Below, one piece after another: positions 1-8,128 of a stretch of DNA of 57,598 bases. Every line of letters begins with the position of its first letter. Position 1 is the first letter of the stretch. The translations under genes and the position numbers were made by a program. Source of the DNA: an uncultured Clostridia bacterium (lineage in GTDB: Bacteria; Bacillota; Clostridia; Christensenellales; Borkfalkiaceae). The notes under the pieces were generated by a model. That model was not told the origin of the DNA. It did not search any database and worked only from the letters and a program-made list of their open reading frames with translations. The stretch lies in NCBI GenBank assembly GCA_947598205.1, contig CANQFB010000009.1:1-57598 (forward strand), written 5' to 3'.

Positions 1-8
1 TCCGCCGT

Positions 9-1448
9 TTACTTCTTCACCCATTCGACGACTGCTCCTTCCTTGTCGAAATGCCACCATAAGTCATGGCTCGCCCACTTTTCCTCGTCGGGTTCTTTTT
101 CGGAGAAGAAATAGCGGTCCACGGAAAACAGCGTTGAATTCTCCCACGCATCGATTTGAATATTATCCCAATCAACTCCGCAGTCATATATTTTTTCAAG
201 CGAACTGCAACCCTCAAACGCATGTCCCCCGATTTCTTTCACGCCCTCGGGCATGACAATGCTTGTAAGAAGATTGCAATTACTGAACGCATAGCGGTAG
301 ATCCCGTAGGCGCTTCCGTTCGGGCTCAATGCGGGAAGGACGAGGGCCGTCTCATTCCCCTTATAGCCGAGAAGATATACTTCCTCCCCGTCTTCATAGA
401 AGATGAAACCTTCCTCCGTCACCGTCTGTTTACTCTCTTCGTCCGCCGTATATACATGCTTTGCATATTGTGCCACACCGCCGTGTCCGCCTTCGCCTTG
501 TGCGATCGGAAGATCGGAATTGTTCCAAACTTCAATGAGCTTTTCGCATCCCGCAAAAGCTCCTTCGCCGATCTCGGTCACGCTCTTCGGGATGGTTATG
601 CCCGTGAGCGAACTGCAACCCGCAAAGGCTCGATTTCCGATCGAGGTCACGCCTTCCGGGATCTCGATATTTGTAAGCCATGTGCGATCTCTGAAAGCCT
701 CTGTATCAATAGACTTTGTTCCTTCGGGAATGGCGAAGGCCGCCTCATCACCGTATATGCCTTCCGCCTTGAGCCCGCAAGGACCTTCATTCATAAGCGT
801 AGAGGTCTGCATTTGTTCGCCCTTCGCGTTCTGCCACCGCCATGTGACCTGATCTCCGGAAACGGAAAATCTCAACGTTTCGTTTTTGCCCGACGATTTA
901 CGGTAACTGCCGTCCGAATATGTATCGACAATGGCGAGGCTCTCTACTTCGCCCTGCACGACTTCCTCAAATGTGCAGGCATCCGCGCCCTCCACCGTGG
1001 AGCCGACGAGCGTCTTTTCGGGGGCGTTTTTACTGTGGGCGACATCGTACAGGATTTCGCTCACGGCAAGTTTCCCCTTCGCGTTCGTTGCGAATGTGAT
1101 CTCTGTCCTCGGATAAACGAAGGCCTCGAGGTCTTTTTCGAGTTTTTCCTTCTCCTTTGTGAGTTTCGCAAGTTCCTTTTCGTCTTTTGTGATGCCAAGT
1201 TTCCCTTCAACTTCGGCATTTTTCTTCACAAGGGAATAATAATAAAGTTCATTTTTTCCGATATAGACGTAGAAGGTTTCGTTGCTCTCGTCCGCATAGG
1301 GCGTGCCGAGAAGCCGTACGACTTCATCGGGGGAATCGCCGATATTGACCTTCGTCTCTTTCGCCTTTCCGCCGCAGGCCGTAAGGCCGAAGACGAGGCA
1401 GAGTGCGCTCGCAAGGGCGAGCAGGATAAGCCAAAACTTCTTTTTCAT
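9..1448 (-). CDS. LRR (BspA-type) surface lipoprotein
   Basis: Predicted 479-residue lipoprotein. The start at 1448 is chosen because it follows AAGGAG and opens a lipoprotein signal (MKKKFW, hydrophobic stretch, LTACGG lipobox). The first part after the lipobox contains GDSPDEVVRLLGTP, which resembles the SmpA/BamE-like motif found in some clostridial lipoproteins, then a charged coiled-coil-like stretch. The middle and C-terminal part hold BspA-type leucine-rich repeats (for example IPEGVTSIGNRAFAGCSSL). The last residues (WASHDLWWHFD) match the end of the lipoprotein at 4711-6861, so the two are paralogues. The family is usually extracellular and adhesive; the ligand is unknown. Upstream lies a long leader with a terminator-like hairpin. 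Confidence 0.85.
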   Translation of the reverse strand: MKKKFWLILLALASALCLVFGLTACGGKAKETKVNIGDSPDEVVRLLGTPYADESNETFYVYIGKNELYYYSLVKKNAEVEGKLGITKDEKELAKLTKEKEKLEKDLEAFVYPRTEITFATNAKGKLAVSEILYDVAHSKNAPEKTLVGSTVEGADACTFEEVVQGEVESLAIVDTYSDGSYRKSSGKNETLRFSVSGDQVTWRWQNAKGEQMQTSTLMNEGPCGLKAEGIYGDEAAFAIPEGTKSIDTEAFRDRTWLTNIEIPEGVTSIGNRAFAGCSSLTGITIPKSVTEIGEGAFAGCEKLIEVWNNSDLPIAQGEGGHGGVAQYAKHVYTADEESKQTVTEEGFIFYEDGEEVYLLGYKGNETALVLPALSPNGSAYGIYRYAFSNCNLLTSIVMPEGVKEIGGHAFEGCSSLEKIYDCGVDWDNIQIDAWENSTLFSVDRYFFSEKEPDEEKWASHDLWWHFDKEGAVVEWVKK

Positions 1449-1475
1449 GAAATTACTCCTTGTAAAAATATTTGC

Positions 1476-1512
1476 GGGCAAAAAATAAGGGCATTCCAAT
1501 GATGGAACGCCC
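1476..1512 (-). terminator. Terminator-like hairpin in the leader of the LRR lipoprotein gene
   Basis: Arms 1489-1498 and 1503-1512 pair over 10 bp with one G-U; on the minus strand the stem is followed by TTATTTTTT. It sits between the likely promoter and the start codon, about 40 nt upstream of the ATG, so it may act as an attenuator rather than as the end of another gene. Confidence 0.6.
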
Positions 1513-1535
1513 GCATTGAGTATCCCGTCATTGTT

Positions 1536-1625
1536 GCCACACAATTTCTTCCATATAAACGGATATAAGGATACACCAAATGCCTAGTGTAGCCGTTTAT
1601 ATGGAAATTTATGAAATTGTGTGGC
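1536..1625 (-). repeat. Long imperfect inverted repeat in the lipoprotein leader
   Basis: Arms 1536-1562 and 1593-1625 are complementary over 13 + 14 bp (GCCACACAATTTC and TTCCATATAAACGG) with a 5-nt bulge, and a small inner TACAC/GTGTA stem. On the minus strand it lies between a promoter-like TTGCAT / 18 bp / TATACT and the terminator-like hairpin at 1476-1512. It could be a leader RNA structure or a MITE-like insert. Confidence 0.6.
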
Positions 1626-1726
1626 ACAGTCAGTATAACACAACGAAGGGACAAAATGCAATGGAATATAAAATATTTTTTGCGGCAAGATTTCTAAAAG
1701 AGGTGAAAAACAGCGCGGCATTCTAA

Positions 1727-2035
1727 TTTTGTCATGCTGAACAGAGTTGAGGCATCACCATATTATAAGGCTTCCCCTGTGTGCGGGGGAAGCTGTCACC
1801 GCAGGTGCCTGATGAGGGTTGGGCTCCTATTCCGTCATTCCGAGCGTAGTCGAGGAATCACATTATTCATAATGTGGTGATGTTTCGACGCGCCTCGTTC
1901 CTCGGCGGCTCAACATGACGGGATTTGAGGCGGCACTTGTCGCCCCTGCAAGGGGAGATGTCGCGAGCTTGGACAGCAGGGACTCCCCACTCCCTTTTAT
2001 TCCCCCTCTCCAAGGAGGGGGTATCTTACTTCCTC
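1727..2035. repeat. Cluster of dispersed palindromic repeats
   Basis: This gap has no gene. It holds a type A unit (1771-1818, CTTCCCC...GGGGAAGCTGTCAC...TGATGAGGGT), a type B unit (1833-1920, GTCATTCCGAG...GTCGAGGAATCAC paired with GTGATGTTTCGAC...CTCAACATGACG) and part of a type C unit near 2003-2030. The same units recur in the other large gaps of the window. Confidence 0.8.
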
Positions 2036-2099
2036 ATCTCGACGCGACGAAGTCGCGGAGGAGATCTCCATAAACGTGCGGCGTCCTTCCCAAAAACGA

Positions 2100-2128
2100 T
2101 TGCAATGCGCGAAAAAATTTGATATACT
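2100..2128 (+). promoter_or_regulatory. obgE promoter, predicted leaderless
   Basis: TTGCAA (2100-2105), 17-bp spacer, TATACT (2123-2128). Seven bases downstream is the A of the obgE ATG, and no Shine-Dalgarno sequence exists between them. Confidence 0.7.
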
Positions 2129-2134
2129 CTTCTC

Positions 2135-3409
2135 ATGGCGAAAAACGGCTTTACCGACAGGGTAAAAATCAAAATCAAGGCGGGCAACGGCGGCGACGGA
2201 ATGAATTCCTTCAAGGCCTACAAGGACAAGCCCGCATGCGGTCCCGACGGAGGGGACGGCGGCAACGGCGGAAGCATCATCTTCGTCGGCGATAAGAACA
2301 TGCACGATTTGCTCTCCTTCCGCTACACCGCCAAATATTTTGCGGGGGACGGCGCGCGCGGCGGCTCCAACCAATGCACGGGAAAAGACGGGGAAGATCT
2401 CCTTATCAAAGTCCCTTGCGGCACCCTGATCCGCGACATGGATACGGGCAAAGTGCTCGCAGACGTCTTTGAAGACGGCGAGCGTGTCACCATTTTGCAC
2501 GGCGGAAGAGGGGGAAAGGGGAACGTCCGCTTCACCACCGCGCGCCGCCATGCGCCCGATTTCGCGCAGAAGGGCGTCCTCACAGAACCGCACATGGTGA
2601 TCCTCGAGATGAAGGTCATCGCCGACGTCGGCCTTGTCGGCTTCCCCAACGTGGGGAAGAGCACTCTGCTTTCCAAAATTTCAGCGGCCAAACCCAAGAT
2701 CGCCGACTACCATTTCACCACCCTGTCCCCCAATTTGGGCGTGGTGAAGTACTTCGACGAGAGCTTTATCGCGGCCGATATCCCCGGGCTCATCGAGGGC
2801 GCGGCGGAGGGCGCGGGGCTGGGCCACGACTTTTTGCGTCACATCGAGCGTACCCGCCTTTTGTGCCATGTCGTGGATATTTCGGGCGTCGAGGGCAGAG
2901 ACCCGCTCGAAGATTTCAAGGCCATCAATGCGGAGCTTGCATCCTATTCCGAAAAGCTTGCCGCGCTTCCCCAGATCGTCGCTTTGAACAAGTGCGACAT
3001 CTTCGGCGCGGAGGAAAATATCAAGAAGTTCAGAAAGAAGTACGGCAAAAAGTACGAAATATTCGAGATCGCCGCCATCAACGGCACGGGGAAGGAGGAG
3101 CTCGTGCGCGCCCTCTTCGAGAAGCTCCAAACCCTTCCCCCCGCAGAGCGTATTCCCGCCGACGATTTTGTCTTTGAAGAGGCGGATAACACGCAGTTCG
3201 AGATCTTCGTCGATGAGAACAATTCTTACGTCGTGGTGGGGGGACTTGTGGACATGCTATGCCGCAACGTCGTCTTGAACAACCCCGAGAGCATGAATTA
3301 TTTCCAGCGCGTCCTCAAACTGCGGGGCGTCTTTAAGGAGCTTGAAAAGCTGGGTTGCACCGCGGGCGACACCGTCATCGTCGGCGACGTCGAATTTGAA
3401 TACGTGTAA
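2135..3409 (+). CDS. obgE: GTPase Obg/CgtA
   Basis: 424-residue Obg GTPase, an essential ribosome-associated protein that acts in 50S assembly and stress control. The N-terminal glycine-rich Obg fold covers about residues 1-158. The G domain shows GFPNVGKST (169-177), DIPGLIEG from residue 215 and NKCD (285-288). A C-terminal OCT domain follows and ends in VGDVEFEYV. The length is normal for a Firmicute. The start is unusual: the promoter -10 box ends 6 nt before the ATG and no ribosome site is present, so translation probably begins on a leaderless mRNA. It is not followed by the usual yhbY in a tight operon; a repeat block separates them. Confidence 0.96.
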   Translation: MAKNGFTDRVKIKIKAGNGGDGMNSFKAYKDKPACGPDGGDGGNGGSIIFVGDKNMHDLLSFRYTAKYFAGDGARGGSNQCTGKDGEDLLIKVPCGTLIRDMDTGKVLADVFEDGERVTILHGGRGGKGNVRFTTARRHAPDFAQKGVLTEPHMVILEMKVIADVGLVGFPNVGKSTLLSKISAAKPKIADYHFTTLSPNLGVVKYFDESFIAADIPGLIEGAAEGAGLGHDFLRHIERTRLLCHVVDISGVEGRDPLEDFKAINAELASYSEKLAALPQIVALNKCDIFGAEENIKKFRKKYGKKYEIFEIAAINGTGKEELVRALFEKLQTLPPAERIPADDFVFEEADNTQFEIFVDENNSYVVVGGLVDMLCRNVVLNNPESMNYFQRVLKLRGVFKELEKLGCTAGDTVIVGDVEFEYV

Positions 3410-3410
3410 C

Positions 3411-3655
3411 CCTTTCGGGCTCCCGCCCTTGTCATCGGCGTCATCCCGAGGGCATAGCCCGAGTGGATCCCCTTAATGAAAATACGGGGCATGAAAACGA
3501 ACAAGCATCTTAAACACCGTCACCCTGAGCTTGTCGAAGGGTGACCACATTATAATAAGGCCATGCTTCGACTGCGTTACTTCGTGCCGAAAGTTCTCGG
3601 CACTTGTGCCGACCTTGATAATCAATAGAAGCCTCGGTCGGGGCAACATGACGAA
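3411..3655. repeat. Dispersed repeats between obgE and yhbY
   Basis: Contains a GTCATCCCGAGGGC...CCCGAGTGGATCCCC unit at 3438-3474 and a type B unit from 3520 (GTCACCCTGAGCTTGTCGAAGGGTGACC) to the AACATGACG at 3644-3653. The type B right end lies 18 nt before the yhbY start codon. Confidence 0.75.
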
Positions 3656-3671
3656 TAAAAGGAGTAAACCC

Positions 3672-3965
3672 ATGTTAACATCTAAACAACGCGCACATTT
3701 GAAATCGCTTGCTTCCACCCAAAAACCCGTCATGCAGGTGGGCAAGGAGGGCGTTTCCGAGAACCTCATAAAGTCCCTTTCCGAGGCCCTCGAAGCCCGC
3801 GAACTCATCAAAGTGACCCTTCTGCCTACGGCGGGGGAGGACGGGGTGAACCTCGCCGAAAACATTGCCGACCTTCTCCATGCCGAGCCCGTCGCAGTCA
3901 TCGGCCGTAAGGCCATTTTCTACCGCCGCTCCTCCCGCGACAATATCGAGCATATCGAGTTTTGA
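3672..3965 (+). CDS. yhbY: YhbY-family RNA-binding protein (CRM domain)
   Basis: 97-residue single-domain CRM protein, similar in size and sequence to E. coli and Bacillus YhbY, which associate with pre-50S ribosomal particles. The conserved start MLTSKQRAHLKSLA and the GKEGVSENLIKSLSEAL stretch are typical. The start at 3672 is chosen because GGAG at 3661-3664 lies at proper distance; an upstream in-frame ATG at 3648 lies in repeat DNA and lacks a ribosome site. It follows obgE, which is a common neighbour for this family. Confidence 0.9.
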   Translation: MLTSKQRAHLKSLASTQKPVMQVGKEGVSENLIKSLSEALEARELIKVTLLPTAGEDGVNLAENIADLLHAEPVAVIGRKAIFYRRSSRDNIEHIEF

Positions 3966-4315
3966 CCCTCGAAGGCTTCCCCCTTTGCAAGGGGGAAGCT
4001 GTCACGCTCTGCGTGACTGATGGGGGTGGATACTGCGTCATTCCGAGGGGCAACGCCCCGAGTGAATCCCCTCATACGCAGTCCGTAAGGCTTCCCCCTT
4101 TGCAAGGGGGAAGCTGTCACGCTCCGCGTGACTGATGAGGGTTGGCTTCCTTGCCCCTCATCCGTCACGGTAAGGGCAGCCGCGACACCTTCCCCCCGAG
4201 GGGGGAAGGCTTCCAAATAACGTCATGCTGAGCTCGTCGAAGCATCCCCCCATACGAAGTCCGTTACCCCCTCCGTGGGAGGGGGAATCAAAGGGGGTGG
4301 GACGGCAAAGGAAAC
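3966..4315. repeat. Dispersed repeats after yhbY
   Basis: Two type A units (about 3968-4026 and 4088-4146) are near-identical direct copies, separated by a GTCATTCCGAGGGGCAACGCCCC unit at 4037-4072. A shorter hairpin at 4187-4212, half of a type B unit at 4221-4250 and a type C unit (CCCCCTCCGTGGGAGGGGG) at 4266-4302 follow. No gene is seen. Confidence 0.8.
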
Positions 4316-4405
4316 GCAGTTCACCCCACCCATGTCCGAAACACGCCCTCACAAATCGCACAAAAACCCACAAAAAGCCGCTCGCGGATCTCCTCCCGAG
4401 CGGCT

Positions 4406-4606
4406 TCAACTTTCCACATATTCGATTAGATCTTCTACCCTGCAATGCAAAATTTGACAAAAATCATTCAGTTTGGCGGTGCTGATCCCACCGCCTTTTT
4501 TCATGCGATCGATGGTCGCACTGCTTATCCCGTGCTTGTAAATGAGCGAATAGGTCGTCTCCCCGCGCGCCTTGAGCGTTCTCCAAAACGGTGCATAGCT
4601 TATCAT
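4406..4606 (-). CDS. Small XRE/Cro-type DNA-binding protein
   Basis: 66-residue helix-turn-helix protein with no other domain. The core TYSLIYKHGISSATIDRMKKGGGISTAKLNDFCQIL is the Cro/C1 fold and the C-terminal DLIEYVES is typical of the short Clostridia type. It is transcribed away from the lipoprotein gene at 4711. Its own promoter (TTGTCA / 17 / TATAAT, 4641-4613 on the minus strand) puts the transcription start on the A of the ATG, with no Shine-Dalgarno, so the message is likely leaderless. It probably represses itself and the divergent lipoprotein through the palindrome at 4641-4660; this is an inference from layout. Confidence 0.85.
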   Translation of the reverse strand: MISYAPFWRTLKARGETTYSLIYKHGISSATIDRMKKGGGISTAKLNDFCQILHCRVEDLIEYVES

Positions 4607-4612
4607 AAAAAT

Positions 4613-4641
4613 ATTATAAAATCATGTCATATCCTTGACAA
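4613..4641 (-). promoter_or_regulatory. Promoter of the small XRE gene
   Basis: Minus-strand -35 TTGTCA (4641-4636), 17-bp spacer, -10 TATAAT (4618-4613). The predicted transcription start is 4606, the first base of the start codon. The -35 box overlaps the -35 box of the divergent promoter. Confidence 0.7.
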
Positions 4642-4663
4642 TAGTCATATTTATGACTATAAT
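4635..4663 (+). promoter_or_regulatory. Consensus promoter of the LRR lipoprotein with a built-in operator
   Basis: Perfect TTGACA (4635-4640), 17-bp spacer, TATAAT (4658-4663). Almost the whole spacer is a perfect palindrome (4641-4660): ATAGTCATA, TT, TATGACTAT. A protein bound there would block RNA polymerase. The divergent XRE protein is the obvious candidate. Confidence 0.85.
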
Positions 4664-4710
4664 GTAGACGATCCGAATGGTTTTCATTCAAAACAAGGAG
4701 AAAAAATCTT

Positions 4711-6861
4711 ATGAAGAAGAAAATTTTGCTTATCATGCTTGCAATCGTAAGCGCACTTTGCCTTGTGTTCGGCATCACTGCGTGCGGCGGTAAAGGCGGA
4801 GGTGGCGAGAAAGGAGAGGATGGACACACTCATCGTTCAAGCGTTTGGGAATTCGACGAAACGAGCCATTGGAAAACTTGTACTGTATGCGGCGATACAT
4901 TTGCGACGGGTAACCATGATTTTCACGAAGGTGCGTGTGTATGCGGTATGACGCAGGGAGGGCATATTCACAGCGCAGAGAAGTGGTCGACAGACGAAAC
5001 GTCTCACTGGAAAGTTTGCGTAGAGTGTGGAGAGCAGTTCTCTAAAGCGAAACATTCCATCAAAGAAGGAAGTTGCACCGTTTGCGGCTATTCAGCGATC
5101 TATACGCAAGGTTTGGAGTACGAATTCAATGAAGAAACGAAAAGCTATATAGTTAGGGGCATGGGCGAGGTAAAAGATTCTGTCGTTTCGATTCCTTCGT
5201 ACTATCTTGGGAAACCTGTGACCTCGATTAGATATGGGGCATTTCGTAATTGCACTTCGCTTGAAAGCATAACGATTCCAAAAGGCGTGACCGAGATCGG
5301 ATCATGGGCTTTTGAGGGTTGTGTTTGGCTTGAAAAAATACTACTGCCCGACGGAATCCTGGAAATTGGTACAGATGCCTTTTTGGACACAGTTTTTTAT
5401 GAAACGGCTTCTAATTGGGTCAAAGATATGCTGTATATCGGAAAATATTTGATTAGCACGAAGGAAAATATTTCCGGTACATGCGTTATAAAACCCGGGA
5501 CGATCCTGATAGCGGACTCTGCATTTTCGGAGCGCGATCAGATTACAAGCGTGACGATCCCCGAGAGCGTGACCTCAATCGGAGATGAAGCGTTCAATAA
5601 ATGCAGTGCGCTAACGAATGTGAAGTTTGAAGGAGATAGCCAATTGGCTTCGATCGGATATGATGCGTTCTATAATTGCAGTTCGCTGACGAGTATCATC
5701 ATTCCCGCGAGCGTGACTTCGATTGGAAGGGATGCGTTCTATGGTTGCGGTTCGCTTGAAAATGTGACTTTTGAAAGAGAGAGCCACCTGGAATCAATCG
5801 GTGCATGGGCGTTCACTGGTACAGCATATTTTAACGACGAAAAAAATCGGGATAGTAGCGGCGTACTCTATATCGGCAATCATTTGATCGATGCAAGAGA
5901 TACGATTTCGGGTGCGTACATAGTCAGACCAGGTACAAAAACAATCGGAGCTTCGGCATTCTATAATTGCAGTTCACTTACAAGTATTACGATTCCCGAG
6001 AGTGTGACCTCAATCGGATATGATGCGTTCAGGTATTGCAGTTCGTTGAACGCTGTTTATATTACCGATCTTGCGGCATGGTGTGGAATTGATTTCGGTG
6101 ATGACGATAATGGTTATCATTCCAATCCGCTCTACTATGCAAATCACTTATATTTAGACGGACAAGAAGTGACAGAACTGAAAATCCCAGGAGGAGTAAC
6201 GGAAATCAAGCCTTTTGTGTTCTATAATTGCAGTTCACTTACAAGTATTACGATTCCCGAGAGTGTGACCTCAATCGGATATAATGCGTTCAAGGATTGC
6301 TACGGGCTGACGGGAGAATTAAAGATTCCCGATAGTGTGACCTCGATCGGACATGATGCGTTCTATAATTGCAACGGGCTGACGAGCGTGATGATTGGGA
6401 GCGGTGTGACCTCGATCGGAGCGGGTGCGTTCAGTAATTGTACAAGCCTTACAAGCATTACCATTCCCGACGGTGTGACCTCGATCGGAGAGGGTGCGTT
6501 CTGGATTTGCAGTAGGCTGACAAGCGTGACGATCGGGAGCGGCTTGACCTCGATTGGAAAGGATGCGTTCTATAAGTGCAGTTCGCTTGAAAGCATTGTG
6601 ATCCCCGAAAGCGTGTCCTCGATCGGTGACGATGCGTTCGAGCGTTGCAGCGGGCTAAAAAAGGTTTACTATCAAGGGACTGCCGACGAGTGGGGGGATA
6701 TTTCTATCGACAACAATGGCAACTCCTACTTGACTTCTGCGACGCGGTACTACTTCACCGAGGATAAACCGACGGCGGAGGAATGGGCGAGCCATGACTA
6801 TTGGTGGCACTACGACCCCGAAACGAACAAGCCGACGCCTTGGATCAAGGAAGAACAATAA
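4711..6861 (+). CDS. LRR (BspA-type) surface lipoprotein with zinc-finger-like N-terminal repeats
   Basis: 716 residues. The lipoprotein signal is MKKKILLIMLAIV...GITACGG with the lipobox cysteine at about residue 25. Two tandem copies of a Cys/His-rich unit follow (residues about 38-80 and 85-122: H-x-H, SHWK-C-x2-C, then a C-x-CG end). The rest is a long run of BspA-type LRR_5 repeats of about 23 residues, consensus SITIPESVTSIGYDAFYNCSS. The C-terminus (EEWASHDYWWHYDPET) matches the paralogue at 9-1448. A good ribosome site (AAGGAG) precedes the start. Many repeats are close to identical at DNA level, which suggests recent repeat expansion. Expected on the cell surface; the binding partner is unknown. 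Confidence 0.9.
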   Translation: MKKKILLIMLAIVSALCLVFGITACGGKGGGGEKGEDGHTHRSSVWEFDETSHWKTCTVCGDTFATGNHDFHEGACVCGMTQGGHIHSAEKWSTDETSHWKVCVECGEQFSKAKHSIKEGSCTVCGYSAIYTQGLEYEFNEETKSYIVRGMGEVKDSVVSIPSYYLGKPVTSIRYGAFRNCTSLESITIPKGVTEIGSWAFEGCVWLEKILLPDGILEIGTDAFLDTVFYETASNWVKDMLYIGKYLISTKENISGTCVIKPGTILIADSAFSERDQITSVTIPESVTSIGDEAFNKCSALTNVKFEGDSQLASIGYDAFYNCSSLTSIIIPASVTSIGRDAFYGCGSLENVTFERESHLESIGAWAFTGTAYFNDEKNRDSSGVLYIGNHLIDARDTISGAYIVRPGTKTIGASAFYNCSSLTSITIPESVTSIGYDAFRYCSSLNAVYITDLAAWCGIDFGDDDNGYHSNPLYYANHLYLDGQEVTELKIPGGVTEIKPFVFYNCSSLTSITIPESVTSIGYNAFKDCYGLTGELKIPDSVTSIGHDAFYNCNGLTSVMIGSGVTSIGAGAFSNCTSLTSITIPDGVTSIGEGAFWICSRLTSVTIGSGLTSIGKDAFYKCSSLESIVIPESVSSIGDDAFERCSGLKKVYYQGTADEWGDISIDNNGNSYLTSATRYYFTEDKPTAEEWASHDYWWHYDPETNKPTPWIKEEQ

Positions 6862-6868
6862 AGCAGGT

Positions 6869-6900
6869 TGCGCCCGAGGCCCTCTCGGGCGCATTTCCTT
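6869..6900 (+). terminator. Terminator of the LRR lipoprotein gene
   Basis: 10-bp perfect stem (6869-6878 with 6884-6893, TGCGCCCGAG), 5-nt loop, then TTTCCTTCTT. Confidence 0.8.
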
Positions 6901-7275
6901 CTTCAGACCGCCGAGGGGGACACCATGTCCGCCATTGCCCCCTCCGTGGGAGGGGGATCAAAGGGGGTGGGTACGAATTCAGAACACGCCCCACCTCAGT
7001 CACGCTCCCGCGTGACAGCTTCCCCCGTAGACGGGGGAAGCCTTATAATATCGTGATACTTCGACAAGCTCAGTATGACGCGATTAGAATGTCGGGTCGT
7101 TCTCCTATTCGTCATGCTGAGCCGCGCGGTACGCGCGTGTCGAAGCATCACCGCATTTTAAGAATAAGGTGATACTTCGACTTCGCTACGCTCCGCTCAG
7201 TATGACGTGATTGGAATGACACCCCTTTCGTCATGCCGCACACGGCATGACACCCACCCCTCGAGGGGTGGGCAA
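6900..7275. repeat. Dispersed repeats upstream of the NifU-like gene
   Basis: A type C unit (6938-6974), an inverted type A unit (about 6998-7047) and two type B units (about 7050-7085 and 7111-7215) fill the gap. A further short palindrome lies around 7230-7275. No gene is visible between 6862 and 7415. Confidence 0.8.
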
Positions 7276-7338
7276 GGGAGTAGGAAGGCGCCCGCCGCAT
7301 TTCCCACGCAATTTCCCTCTAAAAATTTCGATAAATCC

Positions 7339-7367
7339 TTGTGTTTTTGAAAGGGATATGGTAAAAT
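7339..7367 (+). promoter_or_regulatory. Promoter for the NifU-like/GGGtGRT operon
   Basis: TTGTGT (7339-7344), 17-bp spacer, TAAAAT (7362-7367). A short palindrome TTTCCCATAGGGAAA lies in the leader at about 7381-7395, before the GGAGG ribosome site. Confidence 0.55.
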
Positions 7368-7415
7368 AATGCAGAAAATGTTTCCCATAGGGAAAAGGTA
7401 ATCGGAGGATTTCAA

Positions 7416-8117
7416 ATGCAATATTCACGCGAAGTGGAAAATATGTGTTGCGTTGCGAAGGGGCCCCGTCACGACCCCGCTCCCATTCCCGAAGAGGGCA
7501 AGTGGGTGTGCGCAAAGCAGATCACGGACATCAACGGCTTTACCCACGGCGTGGGCTGGTGCGCTCCCCAGCAGGGCGCCTGCAAGCTCACCCTCAATGT
7601 GAAGGGCGGCGTCATTCAAGAGGCCCTTATCGAGACGATCGGCTGTTCTGGCATGACGCACTCGGCGGCAATGGCGGCGGAAATTCTTCCCCATAAGACC
7701 ATTTTGGAAGCCCTCAACACCGACCTTGTGTGCGACGCCATCAACACCGCCATGCGCGAGCTGTTCCTGCAAATCGTGTACGGCAGAACGCAGTCCGCGT
7801 TCTCGGACGACGGGCTTGTCATCGGCGCGGGACTTGAGGACCTTGGAAAGGGTTTGAGGTCGCAGGTGGGTACCATGTACGGGACCGCGGCGAAGGGCGT
7901 GCGCTATCTCGAGATGGCGGAGGGGTATGTCACCCGCCTCGCACTCGATAAGGATAGCCAAGTCATCGGCTACGAATTTGTCTCCCTCGGCAAGATGACC
8001 GACTTCATCAAGAAGGGGCTCACCCCCAACGAGGCTTGGGAGAAGGCGATGGGGCACTATGGCAGGTTCGCGGAAGATCAGGGTGCGGTCAAATACATCG
8101 ACCCCCGCAAGGAATAA
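7416..8117 (+). CDS. NifU-like iron-sulfur cluster scaffold protein
   Basis: 233 residues with a NifU N-terminal (IscU-like) fold: the stretch GACKLTLNVKGGVIQEALIETIGCSGMTHSAAMAAEIL contains the conserved cysteine region, and further cysteines occur at CCVAKG and WCAPQQGAC. In Clostridia this family is found beside the GGGtGRT protein, exactly as here (11 nt gap). The ribosome site is GGAGG at about 7403. Scaffold function in Fe-S cluster building is inferred from the fold; what the pair matures is not known. Confidence 0.8.
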   Translation: MQYSREVENMCCVAKGPRHDPAPIPEEGKWVCAKQITDINGFTHGVGWCAPQQGACKLTLNVKGGVIQEALIETIGCSGMTHSAAMAAEILPHKTILEALNTDLVCDAINTAMRELFLQIVYGRTQSAFSDDGLVIGAGLEDLGKGLRSQVGTMYGTAAKGVRYLEMAEGYVTRLALDKDSQVIGYEFVSLGKMTDFIKKGLTPNEAWEKAMGHYGRFAEDQGAVKYIDPRKE

Positions 8118-8128
8118 GGAGGTGCAAA

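Noticed and set aside
156..1502. Long plus-strand open frame opposite the first lipoprotein
   Set aside because: No ribosome site or known domain; it is the complement of the lipoprotein gene, which has a signal peptide and LRR repeats.
3531..3671. Longer N-terminal form of YhbY
   Set aside because: The extra part is translated repeat DNA and the ribosome site lies right before the ATG at 3672.
3968..4146. Possible CRISPR array, as near-identical palindromic units recur
   Set aside because: Only two direct copies with a 60-nt spacing, the unit also occurs inverted and elsewhere, and no cas gene is present.
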